From assembly GCA_963789225.1 (NCBI GenBank), contig CAWBKD010000046.1, forward strand, positions 310,001-374,000: 64,000 bases of DNA, in the 5' to 3' direction. The translations under genes were made by a program, and so were the position numbers. A model generated the notes under the pieces. The model saw only the letters and a program-made list of their open reading frames with translations, searched no databases and was not told the DNA's origin. This document shows positions 8,848-16,427 of the stretch, piece by piece; the stretch's first letter is position 1; each line of letters starts with the position of its first letter. Source of the DNA: Palsa-504 sp963789225 (GTDB lineage Bacteria; Actinomycetota; Actinomycetes; Streptosporangiales; Streptosporangiaceae).

Positions 8848-8870
8848 GGGGACGGGGCACCCCCGTCCCC
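8848..8870. repeat. Tight G/C hairpin in the STAND-NUDIX divergent gap
   Basis: GGGGACGGGG and CCCCGTCCCC form a perfect 10-bp stem with a 3-base loop, in the roughly 290-bp space between the STAND gene and the NUDIX start. There is no T tract, so it is more likely a structural or regulatory element than an intrinsic terminator. I see no other gene in the gap. Confidence 0.5.
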
Positions 8871-8933
8871 CCGATCAACCACAGAACCCGGATCAACCGC
8901 GTTAATTCCCTCCCTCTCCTGCATGATCAAGGG

Positions 8934-9473
8934 GTGAGCGAGGAGGTCTTGCGGCGGGCTGCGGTGCTGGTCCCCTTCTACCGGGACGGCGGCGGGCAGC
9001 TCAGGGTGGTACTGATCAGGCGGACCTCCCAGGGGCGGCACGCCGGGCAGATCGCGTTGCCTGGCGGTAACTGCGAAGCTGGCGACGCTAGCCTGCGAGG
9101 GACCGCCGTCCGCGAGGCCTGCGAGGAACTCGGCCTGGTTCCGGCCCAGATCGAGGTCCTCGCCGCGCTGCCTATGGCGCGCACGGCCACCAGCGGGTAC
9201 CTGGTCTGGCCGTTCGTGGCCCGGTTGCACGGCGTGTCTGAAGGGTACGACTGGCGGCCGCAACCGTCCGAGGTGGCCGCCGTGCTCGACGTCCCGGTAG
9301 CGGAGCTGGCTGGCCCGGACGCGGCCGGGACCCAAGAGATGTCGTTCCCTACCTGGCCTGGCCCGCGTACCGTGCCGGTGCGCTACGTCGAAGGCCAGCT
9401 GCTGTGGGGACTGACCTTGCGCATCCTTGATCCGGTCCTGCCCAGGGCCCTTGCAGGTGACTGGCCGGTCTGA
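8934..9473 (+). CDS. NUDIX hydrolase, CoA pyrophosphatase-like
   Basis: The product is about 179 residues from GTG at 8934. It has the NUDIX box as GGNCEAGD...AVREACEELGL and, just before it, the RRTSQGRHAGQIALPGG block that marks the NudL/CoA-diphosphatase group (UPF0035-type motif). It should hydrolyse CoA or a related nucleoside diphosphate derivative in the cytoplasm. Longer in-frame starts reach back to 8760, but the added residues look like translated intergenic DNA including the hairpin, so the shorter start is preferred. No strong ribosome site precedes it. Confidence 0.8.
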   Translation: MSEEVLRRAAVLVPFYRDGGGQLRVVLIRRTSQGRHAGQIALPGGNCEAGDASLRGTAVREACEELGLVPAQIEVLAALPMARTATSGYLVWPFVARLHGVSEGYDWRPQPSEVAAVLDVPVAELAGPDAAGTQEMSFPTWPGPRTVPVRYVEGQLLWGLTLRILDPVLPRALAGDWPV

Positions 9474-9570
9474 CGGATCCCCTGGTGTTTCCCCCCGACC
9501 CCCCGCGTATCACCCCCGCCTCCGCGCGACTCTGTACGCGTGTAGATCCCTTGAGGCGCGGAGGATTGCT

Positions 9571-9840
9571 ATGGACAGCTTGACCGTGAACGACGCGCAG
9601 TGCGCGGCCTTGTTCGTATCCGGGCTCCAGCGGTCGGATGCCGCTAGCGGCGATGCGGTGGCGCAGGCCGCCACACGAGCCGTGCGGCAATTTGGCGTCC
9701 GCGGCTGCGTCGGCTTGATGGCCCAGGAGTTCGGCGACCACCCCGAGGCGGCCATGGACCGCATGCAGTGGATCAGGCAGCTTTGCCGTGACCTGTCCGC
9801 CTCGCCAACCAGCAAGGCCAGCGCCGCCATCGCCGCTTAG
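9571..9840 (+). CDS. Small conserved-looking hypothetical protein
   Basis: The 89-residue product starts at ATG 9571 with a clear GGAGG site 5-10 bases upstream. It is soluble, without signal peptide or membrane segment, and its composition (AAQAATRAVRQFGVRGCVGLMAQEFGD) is that of a folded helical protein. I do not recognise a family. Codon use matches its neighbours. Confidence 0.65.
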   Translation: MDSLTVNDAQCAALFVSGLQRSDAASGDAVAQAATRAVRQFGVRGCVGLMAQEFGDHPEAAMDRMQWIRQLCRDLSASPTSKASAAIAA

Positions 9841-9938
9841 CCGGGGAGTCCCGCCGACAGGTACGACGAGGCGATGATCGCGGTGGCTACCCCGCAGTCC
9901 GAACTGCTCGGTCCTCCGCCCGACGCCGAGCCTGCGGA

Positions 9939-10313
9939 CGCGGACGACTCCAGGCGGCCATCGCCGCCGTCCACGACGAGGCCGCGACCATGGCCGACAC
10001 CGACTGGCCGCAGATCCTCGCGCTGTACGACCTGCTGGAACTGGCCGCACCCAACCCGTTCGCCGCGCTCAGCCGCGCCGTGACCGTGGCCATGGTGCGC
10101 GGGCCCGACGCCGGGCTCGCGGTGCTGGCCGAACTGGCCGAGGACAAGCGGATGGCGCGGCACCACCGCCTCCTCGCCACCCGGGCGCACCTGCGGGAAC
10201 TAGCGGGCGACCCCGGCGCGGCGGCTGCGGATTACCTGGAGGCCGCCCGGCGCGCAACCAGTATCCCCGAACGCCGCTACCTGGCGCTCCAGGCGGCCCG
10301 GCTATCCGCGTGA
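9939..10313 (+). pseudogene. C-terminal fragment of an ECF sigma factor (DUF6596 type)
   Basis: The reading frame gives LQAAIAAVHDEA, ILALYDLLELAAPNP, LSRAVTVAMVRGP, AGLAVLAEL, HHRLLATRAHLRELAGD and ATSIPERRYL, which is the C-terminal region of long ECF sigma factors that carry a DUF6596/TPR-like tail. The sigma2 and sigma4 DNA-binding domains, about 250-300 residues, are absent; upstream of about 9939 the frame has no homology. An ATG at 9990 could still start a 107-residue protein, but it could not act as a sigma factor. It converges on the MOSC gene, overlapping it by 12 bp. Confidence 0.7.
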
Positions 10314-10757
10314 GGGCTCAATCGATCGTTCGGCCAAAGATTGTTCTTCGCGTACCGGGTCGCCGACGCTGATCGTTCCTCCGGCCAGGATGTCCGCGCG
10401 GAGGCCGGCGCGGTGGATGAGCTCCTTGATGATGCCGGGGCGGGTCATTTTCTGCAGGTGCAGGCACGGCTCGCAGAGTTCGGTGCCCAGGCACTCGACC
10501 TCGCCGATCCAGAAGCGCTTGCCTACGAGGTCGTTGACGCGGACGCCGCGCACCATGACCTGGCGACGCGACTGCGCCCCGGTCAGGCTGACTTCCTCCA
10601 GGACTTCGGCCTCGACCACGGTCAGCGCCTCGCCCGGTCCGGCTCCGCCGGGGAAGAAGTGACGGTCGCCCTCCAGGCCCTGGCCCGCGACCGCGCGGAC
10701 GGACCTGACCGGGGCGATCGCGCCGTTGGGGCCGATGTTGATCGCCTCGACGTGCAT
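10302..10757 (-). CDS. MOSC domain protein
   Basis: The product is about 151 residues and looks like a single MOSC domain, the fold found at the C-terminus of molybdenum cofactor sulfurases and in mARC/YiiM proteins. It shows VEAINIGP at the N-terminus, GLEGDRHF, a LTVVEAEVLEEV segment, VNDLVGKRFWIG, and the cysteine-bearing GTELCEPC stretch near residue 100. These proteins handle sulfur or molybdenum cofactor chemistry in the cytoplasm; the substrate here is unknown. ATG 10757 matches the family N-terminus; ATG 10769 and an upstream start at 10790 are alternatives. It is divergent from the ABM gene. Confidence 0.82.
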   Translation of the reverse strand: MHVEAINIGPNGAIAPVRSVRAVAGQGLEGDRHFFPGGAGPGEALTVVEAEVLEEVSLTGAQSRRQVMVRGVRVNDLVGKRFWIGEVECLGTELCEPCLHLQKMTRPGIIKELIHRAGLRADILAGGTISVGDPVREEQSLAERSIEPSRG

Positions 10758-10823
10758 GCCATCTATCATCCGGGCTGGGCCCAGTGCCATGCCAGCGCAT
10801 TTATCTGCGGCATGATCGGTGGC

Positions 10824-11150
10824 ATGACTATGGTGAGGATCAACGCGATTACGGTGCCCGCCGACAGCGGCGACGAGCTCGCCCGCAGGTTCGCCGCCCG
10901 CGCCGGAGCGGTCGACAACCAGGACGGCTTCGAGGGCTTCGAGCTGCTCAAGCCGACCGACGGGCGGACCGTCTGGCTCGTGGTGACCAGGTGGCGCGAC
11001 GAGGCGGCGTTCCAGGCGTGGCTGAACTCACCGGCGTTCGGGCACGGGCACCGGTCAGCGGCCGAGCGCGCGGGCGGCCAGGCGGCTCCCCCGGTCGGCG
11101 TCAGCAGCGAGCTCTGGTCGTACGAGATCGCCGGCGGGTCCTCCGGCTGA
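10824..11150 (+). CDS. Antibiotic biosynthesis monooxygenase (ABM) domain protein
   Basis: The 108-residue product has the ABM/dimeric alpha-beta barrel pattern: MVRINAITVP at the start, GSGDEL-like helix GDELARRFAARAG, the strand FEGFELLKP, VWLVVTRWRDEAAFQAW and a C-terminal helix. Members include haem-degrading IsdG-like enzymes and small quinone monooxygenases. The sequence alone cannot choose between these, although GFEGFELLKP and the VVTRW pattern resemble actinobacterial MhuD-like proteins. The gene stands alone, 11 bp before the next (broken) gene. Confidence 0.75.
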   Translation: MTMVRINAITVPADSGDELARRFAARAGAVDNQDGFEGFELLKPTDGRTVWLVVTRWRDEAAFQAWLNSPAFGHGHRSAAERAGGQAAPPVGVSSELWSYEIAGGSSG

Positions 11151-11161
11151 GGGGTTCCGCA

Positions 11162-11432
11162 ATGTCGCTCTGGTCGGACCGGTCGTTCCTGCGCGATATC
11201 CAGTATCAGACGGACGCCAACCTGGCCGCGCGCCAGTCCATCTACGCGTACCAGCAGCCGCCGGTGGACCTGCCCGGCCAGGTGCTGGACGTGGCCCTTC
11301 CGGCCGGGGTGGGCGGGACCGGGGTGGGCGGGACCGGGGTGGGCGGGACCGGGGTGGTGGCCGACGTCGGCTGCGGCAACGGCCTCTACCTGGCCGAACT
11401 GGCCCGCCGCGGGTACGGGCGGCGGCTGATCG
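11162..11432 (+). pseudogene. N-terminal fragment of a class I SAM-dependent methyltransferase
   Basis: From ATG 11162 the frame encodes SLWSDRSFLRD, TDANLAARQSIYAYQQP and then VVADVGCGNGLYLAELARRGYG, the SAM-binding motif I of a class I methyltransferase. Homology ends right after this motif near 11430, where the DNA becomes the start of a lipoprotein-like gene in another frame. The remaining 150 or more residues of the enzyme are missing. Just before motif I sit three copies of a 15-bp repeat. Confidence 0.7.
11306..11350 (+). repeat. Three perfect 15-bp tandem repeats
   Basis: GGGGTGGGCGGGACC occurs three times in a row, encoding three Gly-Val-Gly-Gly-Thr units in the truncated methyltransferase frame. 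A partial fourth copy begins at 11351. Confidence 0.9.
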
Positions 11433-12560
11433 GTGGTGGCCTGCGTGATCGCCGCCACGGCGTGCGGTGGGCACGTGACAGGGCCAGGTAGTACGCGGCC
11501 GACCGGTGCCCCGTCGGCGACGGCAGCCAGCACGCCGGCCCGCGCGGTGGCGCTGCAGGCGCTGTGGCCGGAACGCAGGATCCTGCCGGAGAGCATCTAT
11601 ATCGCCAGCCAGGTGTTCGACCCGGGCACCGGCGTGCTCTACACGCTGGTGTCCAGGACGCAGGCACCGGCCAACGGCCGGTACCTCCTGCAGGCCACCG
11701 ATCTGCGCACCGGCGCGGTGCGGCGGGGGGAGTCCTACCCACTCGCTCAGCTCTCCCTGGTATCTGGTTACCTGTGGGTGTCCGGGTGGCCCAGCGCCGG
11801 GATGCCGCCCGTGCTGGGACAGGTCGATCCCGAGACGCTGCGCACCGTCCGTTCGGTATCGCCGTCCAGGGTGTCGTGGGATTCCGGGGTGGCGCCGGGC
11901 CCGGCCGGGTCGGTGTGGGTGGGCGCGTACCGGACGCTGCTGCGGATATCGGTGGGCAGCGGCGCCGTGCTGGCCCGGACGGTGCTGCCTCCCGGTCTCG
12001 GGCTGTCCGACATGGCCGCTAGTGCCGACGGCGCGTCCCTGTACGCGTCCGCCGCGCACCTGGTCGCGGGCAGCGCCGAGGAGGGTGCCGTCCTGCTCGA
12101 GTACTCCGCCAGCACCGGCGAGCTGCTGGCGGAGACGGACCGCACCCCGATCAGCTACTCGGTCGCGGGCGCGGAGCTGACCGCCCTGCCAGGGGGCGTC
12201 TGGGTCTCCTTCCGTACCGGGATGCAGGGCCGCAGCGTGCTGCTGAGCGAGCGGGCCCTGGCCACCGTGATCGCCCCGGTCCCGGCGCGGACCCCGGAAG
12301 GCGTCTACTACTGGCCCATGTTCAGCTCCTCGGTCTACGGCGGGGGCGCGCTGTGGGTGACGACCCAGACCGGGCTCGTGGCCTGCGTGAACCCGGCGAC
12401 CGGCCGGGTGCGGGCGCCGGAGACGGTGACGTCGCAGGCGGGGCAGCTCGGCGGGCTGCTCGTCGCAGACGGCACGGCACGGCAGGTGTTCGGGTTCCTC
12501 TTGAACGACGGTTACAGCGGGCTGGTGAGCATCAGCCCGCCGCGGAGCTGCTGGGGCTGA
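11433..12560 (+). CDS. Putative lipoprotein with beta-propeller-like repeats, N-terminus altered
   Basis: The 375-residue product begins at GTG 11433, two codons after an in-frame TGA. Its first residues VACVIAATACGG look like the end of a lipoprotein signal peptide (lipobox ATAC), but the positively charged start and most of the hydrophobic core are missing. The body has repeated strands such as LYTLVSRT, LVSGYLWVSGWP, PAGSVWVGAYRTLLRI, GLSDMAASADGASLYAS and GGALWVTTQTGLVACV, consistent with a six- or seven-bladed propeller. The gene is fused at its 5' end to a truncated methyltransferase, so it may no longer be exported or expressed correctly. Function unknown. Confidence 0.6.
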   Translation: MVACVIAATACGGHVTGPGSTRPTGAPSATAASTPARAVALQALWPERRILPESIYIASQVFDPGTGVLYTLVSRTQAPANGRYLLQATDLRTGAVRRGESYPLAQLSLVSGYLWVSGWPSAGMPPVLGQVDPETLRTVRSVSPSRVSWDSGVAPGPAGSVWVGAYRTLLRISVGSGAVLARTVLPPGLGLSDMAASADGASLYASAAHLVAGSAEEGAVLLEYSASTGELLAETDRTPISYSVAGAELTALPGGVWVSFRTGMQGRSVLLSERALATVIAPVPARTPEGVYYWPMFSSSVYGGGALWVTTQTGLVACVNPATGRVRAPETVTSQAGQLGGLLVADGTARQVFGFLLNDGYSGLVSISPPRSCWG

Positions 12561-12603
12561 CCCGCCGATTACGCCCTGACCGTGAACAAGGACAGGGGGC
12601 TAC

Positions 12604-12745
12604 TAGGGCGTGTTTCACAAGTAGGGACCGAGTTGACGGCGGCGATATGGACGGTGGCTTCGCAGTCGGCGGCCGCTTGTCTAGCAGGTGGCCACGGCCC
12701 GGTGGGTACACGTGATGTCGCGGCGGCGCAGGTAGCCGCGGGCCC
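12604..12745 (-). mobile_element. Degraded 3' end of an IS5-family transposase
   Basis: Plus-strand text GGGCGTGTTTCAC, GACGGTGGCTTCG, GGTGGCCACGGC and GCGCAGGTAGCCGCG matches, in the same order, the IS5-like remnant at 14045-14650, but with about 120 bp deleted between the last two blocks and with stop codons on the coding (minus) strand. Fragments such as YLRRRDI and RAVAT are readable. Confidence 0.65.
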
Positions 12746-12751
12746 TATCGG

Positions 12752-13996
12752 CTAGGGCCCCGGTCCGCCGTGGCCCGGCGGTGGCGAGCTGCCGAGCTCT
12801 TGCCAGGTGGTCCCGTTGGTGGTCTGCCACAGCCCGGCCCCTGGGGCGAGCAGCCAGGCCGCGGTGCCGGACAGCACGTCGAACTGGCCTGGGTACCCCA
12901 GCGGGTTGACCTGGATCATCGACCAGAACGCGCCGCCATCGGTGCTGACGCTGAGCGAGTTGATCGTCGCGATCCAGAGCAGGTCCGGTGACGCCGCGGC
13001 GATCGTCGCGCCGTCCTGTCCGGGCAGCGAGCCCGGCCGCGCCGGGCCGCTCAGGCTGGCTAGCGCGCTGACCACGGTCCAGGTGCGCCCGCCGTCCGTG
13101 GACCGGAACAGCGCCTTGGTGCTGCTGCCAGCGGCCGGTTCCCCGCCGCACAGCAGCCACCAGTCGTCCGGCCCGGCGGTCACGAGCGAGCCGATGTAGT
13201 CCGGCTCGCATAGCCGCGACCAGCCGGCCGGCAGGGGGCGGGTGGACCAGTGCGTTCCGCCATCGGCGGTGCCAGCCAGCGTGGGATGCGGTCCCGACAC
13301 GGCGACCGCGGCGGCACGGCCGGAGGAAACCACGAGCTGCGTCCCCTGCTGCGCCGGGGGCGTCGCGAGGTCCGGCGTCACGAGGCCTGTCCGGGTCCAC
13401 GGCCCGCCGGGCAGCCGCATCCGCTCGACGAGCGGGCGGCACGCCGAGCCGCTGACGGCGGGACAGGACAGCACCCACAGCCAGCCGCTAGCGCTCGCGG
13501 CGGCCACCACCGGTGCAGGCACCCGCAGGCGGGCCCACGTCGTACCGTCGTCCCGGGTCTGGAGCATGACTCCGGTATCGCTGACCACCCAGACGTCCGG
13601 CCCGGCGACTGCCGCGACCTGCACGGGCGGATACGCCGATGACGTCGTGTCCGGCAGCACGCTGCCCGTGGTGACCCAGTGGAGTCCGCCGTCATCGGAC
13701 ACCGCCAGGCGTACCGTCTGCCCGATGAAAGTGCCGCCGCCAGGCGGAACGATGCACGGAATCGCCGGCGCGGTGAGCGCGACACCGGAACGCGCCGAGG
13801 TGAACTCCACTGAGCCCAGCCGCCACGCGGCCACGCCGACCCCCGCGGCCAGGTGTGCGGGCTGGTCGCAGTACCGGGCGGCGGGCCGGGTGAGGTGCGC
13901 GCTGCCCGCTGCCCGGTCAACCGCCGCCCGCCCGGACGCCCACCCGGCCACCACGCCGCAGCCCATGATGAGCACAATCGCGATCCGCAGCCTCAT
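12752..13996 (-). CDS. Secreted BNR/Asp-box beta-propeller protein
   Basis: The 414-residue product starts with a basic then hydrophobic signal sequence (MRLRIAIVLIMGCGVVAGWA). Several Asp-box-like motifs follow: VSDDGGLHWVTTG, QTRDDGTTWARL, GTADGGTHWST, RSTDGGRTWTVV, VSTDGGAFWSM and QTTNGTTWQEL, spaced about 45-60 residues apart. This is the pattern of exported sialidase-like or Ycf48-like propellers of actinobacteria; no sialidase catalytic residues can be assigned. The gene lies between two remnants of the same kind of IS element, one on each side. Confidence 0.7.
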   Translation of the reverse strand: MRLRIAIVLIMGCGVVAGWASGRAAVDRAAGSAHLTRPAARYCDQPAHLAAGVGVAAWRLGSVEFTSARSGVALTAPAIPCIVPPGGGTFIGQTVRLAVSDDGGLHWVTTGSVLPDTTSSAYPPVQVAAVAGPDVWVVSDTGVMLQTRDDGTTWARLRVPAPVVAAASASGWLWVLSCPAVSGSACRPLVERMRLPGGPWTRTGLVTPDLATPPAQQGTQLVVSSGRAAAVAVSGPHPTLAGTADGGTHWSTRPLPAGWSRLCEPDYIGSLVTAGPDDWWLLCGGEPAAGSSTKALFRSTDGGRTWTVVSALASLSGPARPGSLPGQDGATIAAASPDLLWIATINSLSVSTDGGAFWSMIQVNPLGYPGQFDVLSGTAAWLLAPGAGLWQTTNGTTWQELGSSPPPGHGGPGP

Positions 13997-14044
13997 GCCT
14001 GCTGAGACTTCCGCGCGACCGGCACGGTTGAGCCCCCGGGCCCA

Positions 14045-14650
14045 GGGCGTGATTCAACAGCGTGGGTAAGAGCCATTCGCTGATCGCGGCGATGCAGACG
14101 GTGGCTTCGTAGCGGACGGCCAGCTTGTCGTAGCGGGTGGCCACGGCGCGGTTGCGCTTGAGCCGGTTAATGCCGCATTCCGCGGCGTGGCGGGCCTTGT
14201 CATCTTCGGGGTCGAAGGCGGGCGGGCGGCCCCCTCGGCGGCCCTTGGCCTGGCGGTGGCGGACCTGGCCGGCTTTCTCCGGGATGGTGCACCGGGTCCC
14301 GCGCCGCCGCAGGTAGGCGCGGTTTGGCGCGGGAACCGCAGGCCTTGCCGGCCAGCACCCGGCGCGGCCGGGTTCGCGGCCGCCCCCGGCCAGGCCGGGG
14401 AACCCGGATCCGCCCGAGTACCACCTGGAACTGCGGGCTGTCGCCGCGCTGCCCCGCGGTGATCACGACCGACAGCGGCTTCTGGCCCTGCTCGCAGGCC
14501 AGGTGCACCTTGGTCGTCAGCCCGCCGCGGGAGCGGCCCAGCCCGTGATCAGCCGGCTCACCGGCCACGCCGCCCGGCGGCTCGGCCTGCAGGTCCCCTC
14601 GTCGGCGCGCCCGATCCAAAGGCAGCAGCAAAGGCCCAGCACCCCGCCAC
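14045..14650 (-). mobile_element. IS5-family transposase remnant, frameshifted
   Basis: On the minus strand, pieces in different frames read LGRSRGGLTTKVHLACEQG, PLSVVITAGQRGDSPQF, RPRTRPRRVLAGKA, then MATRYDKLAVRYEATV and IAAISEWL, which are the DDE catalytic core and C-terminus of actinobacterial IS5-type transposases. The frame changes at least twice, so no complete transposase can be made. The 5' part and left end are not clearly preserved. Confidence 0.75.
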
Positions 14651-14723
14651 CTTCTCCCCGGCGAAGCCGACATGCCACGCACAGCCAAAGCGGTACTGAC
14701 CAGGGAAAAGGTTAAAACTTAAG

Positions 14724-15743
14724 CTAGTACGTCGTGGCGTGGAGTTGGTGCAGGAGAGCGTTCTTGATTGCCGGGCGCGACCCGAACACCAGGAGGAACA
14801 CCGCCTCCCGGGCGAGCCGCTGGGCGTGCTGGTCCACCATGATCGACCTGCTCCCGTCCCTGACGACCAGGGCGGCCGTCGCCCGGATGGCCAGCTCGCA
14901 GGCGGCCGCACGGGCCGCGGCCATGGCGGCCGCATCGCCGTCCAGTGCGTCATCGAGCCGTTCCCGGCACGCGGCCAGTTCGTCATCAAGCGGCCCGGAG
15001 CCGAGCAGCCTGCAGCACCGGCCCGCTACTCCGAGGGCGAGCGATCCGTTCACCCGGAGACCCTCGGGCTGAGTGCTGGCGGCGGAATCGAAGGGTGACT
15101 GGCCCGTGACGCGCTCCTCGGGAATCAGGACGCCGTCGAACCCGAGGCGGACCGTGACGCTCGCGTCGACGGCCGACAGCCGCTGGCGGGACACCGTGAG
15201 CCCGGGCTGGTCCACCGCGTCCATGATCAGCGTGATTACGGTTTCGTCTGGCCCGCGGGCCACGACCACCACCAGGTCCACCAGGCCCCAGCCGGTCACC
15301 CACGGCGCCGTGCCGTCGACGCACCAGGCGCCGCCGGCCGGGCGGGCGCTCAGCAGCGGAGGCCCGGGCATCAGCCCGGTGAGCGCGATCCCGCCGCGCA
15401 AGGTGCCCCGGCAGACGGGCGCGAGCCACCGGTCCCTGAGCGCTGCAGGGACGCCGTCGGCGGCCAGCGTCATGAGCAGCCTGAAGTGCTGGATCCAGAC
15501 GAACGCGGTCGCCAGGCAGCCGCCGGCCACCTCCTCCACCACCGCGCTCAGCTCACGCAGGTCCAGGCCGAGACCGCCGACCTCGCGAGGCGCGGGCGCA
15601 CCGAACAGGCCTTGCTCCGCCAGCGCGTCGAGGTGCGTGGTCGGCAGCACGTCCAGGCGGTCTACCCGCATCGCGTCGGGGAACAGCACGTCGTCGGCCA
15701 GCCTGCGGGCGGCGGCGAGGACGGCCTCCGCGGCCACCGTCAT
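14724..15743 (-). CDS. Acyl-CoA dehydrogenase family protein
   Basis: The product is about 339 residues. It has the acyl-CoA dehydrogenase layout: N-terminal helices (LDALAEQGLFGAPAPREVGGLGLDL is the loop before the flavin domain), a middle beta domain with GGIALTGLMPG and VDGTAPWVTGWG, and a C-terminal helical bundle with ACELAIRATAALVV. It is somewhat shorter than the usual 380. ATG 15743 begins MTVAAEAVL; the frame stays open to 15899, but that extension encodes a decayed glyoxalase fragment and should not be coding. An FAD-dependent oxidation of an acyl-CoA is likely; substrate unknown. Downstream lies the IS5 remnant. Confidence 0.75.
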   Translation of the reverse strand: MTVAAEAVLAAARRLADDVLFPDAMRVDRLDVLPTTHLDALAEQGLFGAPAPREVGGLGLDLRELSAVVEEVAGGCLATAFVWIQHFRLLMTLAADGVPAALRDRWLAPVCRGTLRGGIALTGLMPGPPLLSARPAGGAWCVDGTAPWVTGWGLVDLVVVVARGPDETVITLIMDAVDQPGLTVSRQRLSAVDASVTVRLGFDGVLIPEERVTGQSPFDSAASTQPEGLRVNGSLALGVAGRCCRLLGSGPLDDELAACRERLDDALDGDAAAMAAARAAACELAIRATAALVVRDGSRSIMVDQHAQRLAREAVFLLVFGSRPAIKNALLHQLHATTY

Positions 15744-15816
15744 CGATCCCGTCCGGGCCTGCCGGCCTCCAGCAGCCTCGCCACGTTCCCACGCTAGCCG
15801 TCGGCATGCGGGCCGA

Positions 15817-15867
15817 GGCCAGCAGCCCCAGTCCTCACCGGAGACTTCCTGCGCGACTTCGGCTCCC
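15817..15867 (-). pseudogene. Short duplicate of the 3' part of a VOC/glyoxalase gene
   Basis: This stretch aligns with 16101-16152 at close to 90 percent over about 51 bp, including the shared block GCGCGACTTCGGC. Translated on the minus strand it gives GAEVAQEVSGEDWG, matching GAEVAREVSDEGWG of the neighbouring VOC gene. The surrounding sequence is unrelated, so it is a relic of a second copy. Confidence 0.65.
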
Positions 15868-15950
15868 GATCGATGTATCAGGCGCGCATGCGGCCCCACT
15901 GTCCAACGTGAGAACCCTCATCCAACCGATCAACCATGAGAGGAATCGAC

Positions 15951-16008
15951 ATGCGCAATCACCGACTCGTCACACTGCTGTTCGCCGCGGCGATGGCAAC
16001 CGCCATCG
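15951..16008 (+). pseudogene. Orphan signal-peptide start of a lost secreted protein
   Basis: ATG 15951 with a GAGAGG-type site upstream encodes MRNHRLVTLLFAAAMATA, a convincing signal peptide. After about 16005 the frame runs antisense through the VOC gene and is not protein-like, so only the first 20 codons of an exported protein seem to remain. Confidence 0.35.
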
Positions 16009-16028
16009 AAGTGGAGAGGGAGACGGCT

Positions 16029-16379
16029 TCAGGGACGGACGGGCGACGGGTGCCTGGGCTCGTAGATCGGGAACTCGCTGCCGTCCGGCAGGCGGACCGC
16101 GGCCAGCAGGCCCCAGCCCTCATCGGAGACCTCCCGCGCGACTTCGGCACCCTTAACCTGCAGCTCGGCGAGGGTGGCGTAGATGTCGTCGCACATCAGG
16201 TAGAGCTGGTGGCGCCCCTCCCCGTCGGCCGGGTGAACGGCAAGCTCGGCGGGGGGCAGGGCGAAGATGGGCCATCCCCCGCCCGCGTCCACCGACGACA
16301 GCCCGAGCACGTCGGCGAAGAAGGCGCGGGTCTTCTCCGCTTCCTGGGAGAACACGATCGCATGCATCCCGGTGATCAC
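16029..16379 (-). CDS. VOC family (glyoxalase-like) protein
   Basis: The 116-residue product carries one vicinal-oxygen-chelate repeat pair: MHAIVFSQEAEKTRAFFADVLGL at the N-terminus, GGWPIFALPPAELAVHP in the middle, HQLYLMCDDIYATLAELQVKGAEV and a C-terminal DGSEFPIYEP. This is the compact form common in actinobacteria and resembles proteins of resistance or metabolite detoxification, but no substrate can be assigned. Start ATG 16379 or ATG 16367 are both possible. A decayed second copy of its 3' part lies 230 bp downstream. Confidence 0.8.
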   Translation of the reverse strand: MITGMHAIVFSQEAEKTRAFFADVLGLSSVDAGGGWPIFALPPAELAVHPADGEGRHQLYLMCDDIYATLAELQVKGAEVAREVSDEGWGLLAAVRLPDGSEFPIYEPRHPSPVRP

Positions 16380-16427
16380 GTATCGATCCTACGGAATCTC
16401 AGCCGGGGTGACCCGATGTGCCGCCGG

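Noticed and set aside
15744..15899. 52-residue N-terminal extension of the acyl-CoA dehydrogenase frame
   Set aside because: The extension translates a decayed glyoxalase duplicate; the enzyme's own start MTVAAEAVL is at 15743.
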